DNA from: CAVHXA01 sp963639765
Lineage (GTDB): Bacteria > Bacillota > Clostridia > Oscillospirales > Oscillospiraceae
Assembly (NCBI GenBank): GCA_963639765.1
Contig: CAVHXA010000045.1
Coordinates: 1-14,464 of the forward strand
Length of the DNA stretch: 14,464 nt
Reading direction: 5' to 3'
Shown: piece after piece, positions 13,454-14,464 of the stretch
Numbering within the stretch: position 1 is the stretch's first letter
Layout: every line of letters starts with the position of its first letter
Notes under the pieces: generated by a model
What the model saw: only the letters and a program-made list of their open reading frames with translations
What the model was told of the DNA's origin: nothing
The model's database searches: none
Position numbers and translations under genes: made by a program

Positions 13454-13687
13454 TCACATGCCTCCCTTGTGCTTGGTGTTGTTGGCTGCGTTCCAGCGCT
13501 TGCGGCTGCATTCCGTGCAGCAGACACTCACGCCGAACAGATCCAGCTGTCCCTCGTCGTCGATGACGTCGTTCAGATCAACGAGAATCTCCCGCCTGCA
13601 ATCGGGGCAGCAGGTAAAGACGTTCTCGTCGGTGATCTCGGTCAGGATGGCTGTGTTTTCATCAAGTTGTGTTTTCACGTAGAACAT
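13454..13687 (-). CDS. Small zinc-ribbon phage protein (77 aa)
   Basis: ATG 13687 follows GGGAGG; the longer frame to 13873 reads antisense-like sequence across the end of the polymerase gene. Two CxxC knuckles, CPDC (27-30) and CTEC (57-60), each preceded by another Cys, make a zinc ribbon around the acidic DLNDVIDDEGQLDLFG segment. Similar small proteins, often annotated hypothetical, sit next to rha and polymerase genes in Clostridia phages. It may contact the replication proteins or act as a regulator; nothing in the sequence decides. Its stop is one base from the rha start. Confidence 0.75.
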   Translation of the reverse strand: MFYVKTQLDENTAILTEITDENVFTCCPDCRREILVDLNDVIDDEGQLDLFGVSVCCTECSRKRWNAANNTKHKGGM

Positions 13688-13723
13688 ATCGGGTAAACCT
13701 CCCTGTGCGTGATAGAGCAAAAT

Positions 13724-13757
13724 GCCCTTCGCTTTCCTGTTCGGACAAGCGGAGGGC
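13724..13757 (-). terminator. Hairpin after the DNA polymerase gene, possible weak terminator
   Basis: GCCCT.CGCTT (13724-13734) pairs with AAGCG.AGGGC (13747-13757) with one mismatch. On the minus strand it is followed by ATTTTGC, a short T run. It may lower rather than stop transcription into the downstream genes. Confidence 0.4.
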
Positions 13758-13775
13758 AAATGTGGACATGGGAGG

Positions 13776-14090
13776 TCAATCTTTTTTATAGAAATCTGTG
13801 ACGTAACCATCCGAGCGAAGCAGTAAGCCCGGAGCCCACGGCGGCGTTCTGCCCATCTGTTCACAGACCGCATCGAGCGACATACGCGGATCGGCTTCTA
13901 TGATGAGCTCATCGTGTACATGTGCCACGATGGAACAGTGGCGCAGGGTCTGCATGGCGTAGCAGAGGATGTCACGTGAGATGGCCTGGGTGCAGTTGCT
14001 TACGATGCGCAGCTTTCCGGCTTGCCTGTCGTACACGCAGAATCTGTGCCGCGAACCACAATTCCGGATGTCGTACACCTGTTCCGAACG
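13776..14090 (-). CDS. Family A DNA polymerase, C-terminal 72 residues, preceded by an intein-like C-terminal splice region
   Basis: From Cys at 13994 to the stop, CTQAISRDILCYAMQTLRHC, SIVAHVHDELIIE and WAPGLLLRSDGYVTDFYKKD are the unmistakable end of a phage family A polymerase: the QAISRD helix and the palm motif C (VHDE), whose Asp binds metal. In front of the Cys, the same frame reads VYDIRNCGSRHRFCV (14078-14034) and LRIVSNC, ending at 13992. This fits intein blocks F and G, with Asn-Cys as the splice junction (Ser in place of the usual penultimate His). Uninterrupted polymerases read GGKLxEN before this point. The rest of the polymerase and any N-terminal intein half lie beyond 14464. 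The upstream HNH coding is in another frame, so an intact fusion needs a frameshift. Confidence 0.75.
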   Translation of the reverse strand, partial: RSEQVYDIRNCGSRHRFCVYDRQAGKLRIVSNCTQAISRDILCYAMQTLRHCSIVAHVHDELIIEADPRMSLDAVCEQMGRTPPWAPGLLLRSDGYVTDFYKKD

Positions 14091-14464
14091 TTTGGCGTGG
14101 TCAACAACAATTCCGGATTCCAGTTGTGCTCCACCCGATAACAGATGGTTGTCACGTTTATCCCGGTTAGCTCCGATAGCTCTGCCATCGTCATTCTCCC
14201 ATACGGAGTATCGATCAAATGATTGGTTCTTCGATTCCGATTGTTTTTCTTCCTCGTTGCCCAACGGCAATTTCCCGGGGAGTAGCCCTTGTTGTTGTCG
14301 ATCCGATCCAAATCCAGCCCCTGCTGATATGTTGCTCCCATGTCCGCCCAAAACTGCTCGAAGCTGTTCATCCACTGTGGGCAAACTGTAATTCCGCGAC
14401 CGCCATAATTGTGGTATGCCGGATGATTGGGTTCTGTGCATCTCTGTTTCATCGAATGCCACAC
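14000..14464 (-). CDS. HNH homing-type endonuclease inserted in the polymerase gene (partial)
   Basis: The frame runs in from the window edge; its first residues, VWHSMKQRC, match the interior of such proteins, so the true start is outside. YHNYGGRGITVCPQWMNSFE (17-36) and LDRIDNN.GYSPGNCRWAT (52-70) are the hallmark of phage HNH endonucleases related to those with AP2/NUMOD domains. Residues 92-125 (MTMAELSELTGINVTTICYR, then NPELLLTTPN) look like the usual helix-turn-helix DNA-recognition tail. Homology seems to end near 14090; the remaining about 30 residues to the TAA at 14000 overlap the intein/polymerase frame and are probably not meaningful. Such enzymes cut an intein- or intron-free allele and spread their host element. 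Confidence 0.8.
   Translation of the reverse strand: MWHSMKQRCTEPNHPAYHNYGGRGITVCPQWMNSFEQFWADMGATYQQGLDLDRIDNNKGYSPGNCRWATRKKNNRNRRTNHLIDTPYGRMTMAELSELTGINVTTICYRVEHNWNPELLLTTPNVRNRCTTSGIVVRGTDSACTTGKPESCAS

Noticed and set aside
14055..14095. Programmed -1 frameshift joining HNH to the intein/polymerase frame
   Set aside because: The local GCCAAAC does not fit the X XXY YYZ slippery pattern and no clear downstream stimulatory stem was found; an indel or a separate ORF is at least as likely.

Overview
This window looks like the replication and early-to-late transition region of a prophage or temperate phage of a GC-rich Firmicute, most likely a gut Clostridia/Oscillospiraceae-type host. Reasons: strong GGAGG ribosome binding sites, tightly overlapped genes (ATGA/GTGA junctions), and a set of products typical of such phages. 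These are Rha regulator, DUF4406, primase-helicase fusion, VRR-NUC nuclease, SNF2 helicase, DUF1492 late regulator and a ParB-domain protein. No tRNA, rRNA or CRISPR array was seen. Host assignment is an inference from gene style only.

Layout. From 14464 down to 6038 the genes run leftward on the minus strand: an HNH endonuclease frame and the end of a family A DNA polymerase whose last segment follows an intein-like C-terminal splice block; a small zinc-ribbon protein; Rha; DUF4406; an AEP primase/RecA-like ATPase fusion; an intergenic stretch with three strong hairpins; VRR-NUC; SNF2 helicase; a 50-residue ORF; a DUF1492 sigma-like regulator; a candidate promoter; a 56-residue protein; a 305-residue 'virulence protein'-like product; and a zinc-ribbon protein closed by a terminator.

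From 3623 to 5789 a separate cassette points the other way (plus strand) and ends in its own terminator: an amidoligase, two small very acidic proteins, and a class II glutamine amidotransferase. Every gene of the cassette is preceded by a highly structured GC-rich leader. Two of the leaders keep identical single-stranded linkers while their stems change sequence but still pair. Upstream of the cassette is about 950 bp without a credible gene, full of a degenerate GGCTACCSGG motif. The amidoligase shares N- and C-terminal segments with the 305-residue protein on the opposite strand.

The left end (1-2664, minus strand) holds a ParB-domain gene that stops just where homologues usually continue into a DNA methyltransferase. 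It is followed by an AT-rich spacer and the 681-residue N-terminal part of a very large DNRLRE/RHS-repeat protein that runs off the window.

The most interesting unit is the amidoligase/glutaminase cassette with its repeated leaders and two acidic mini-proteins. It looks like a self-contained cargo module that could amidate a carboxylate on a protein or peptide, inserted against the direction of the phage operon.
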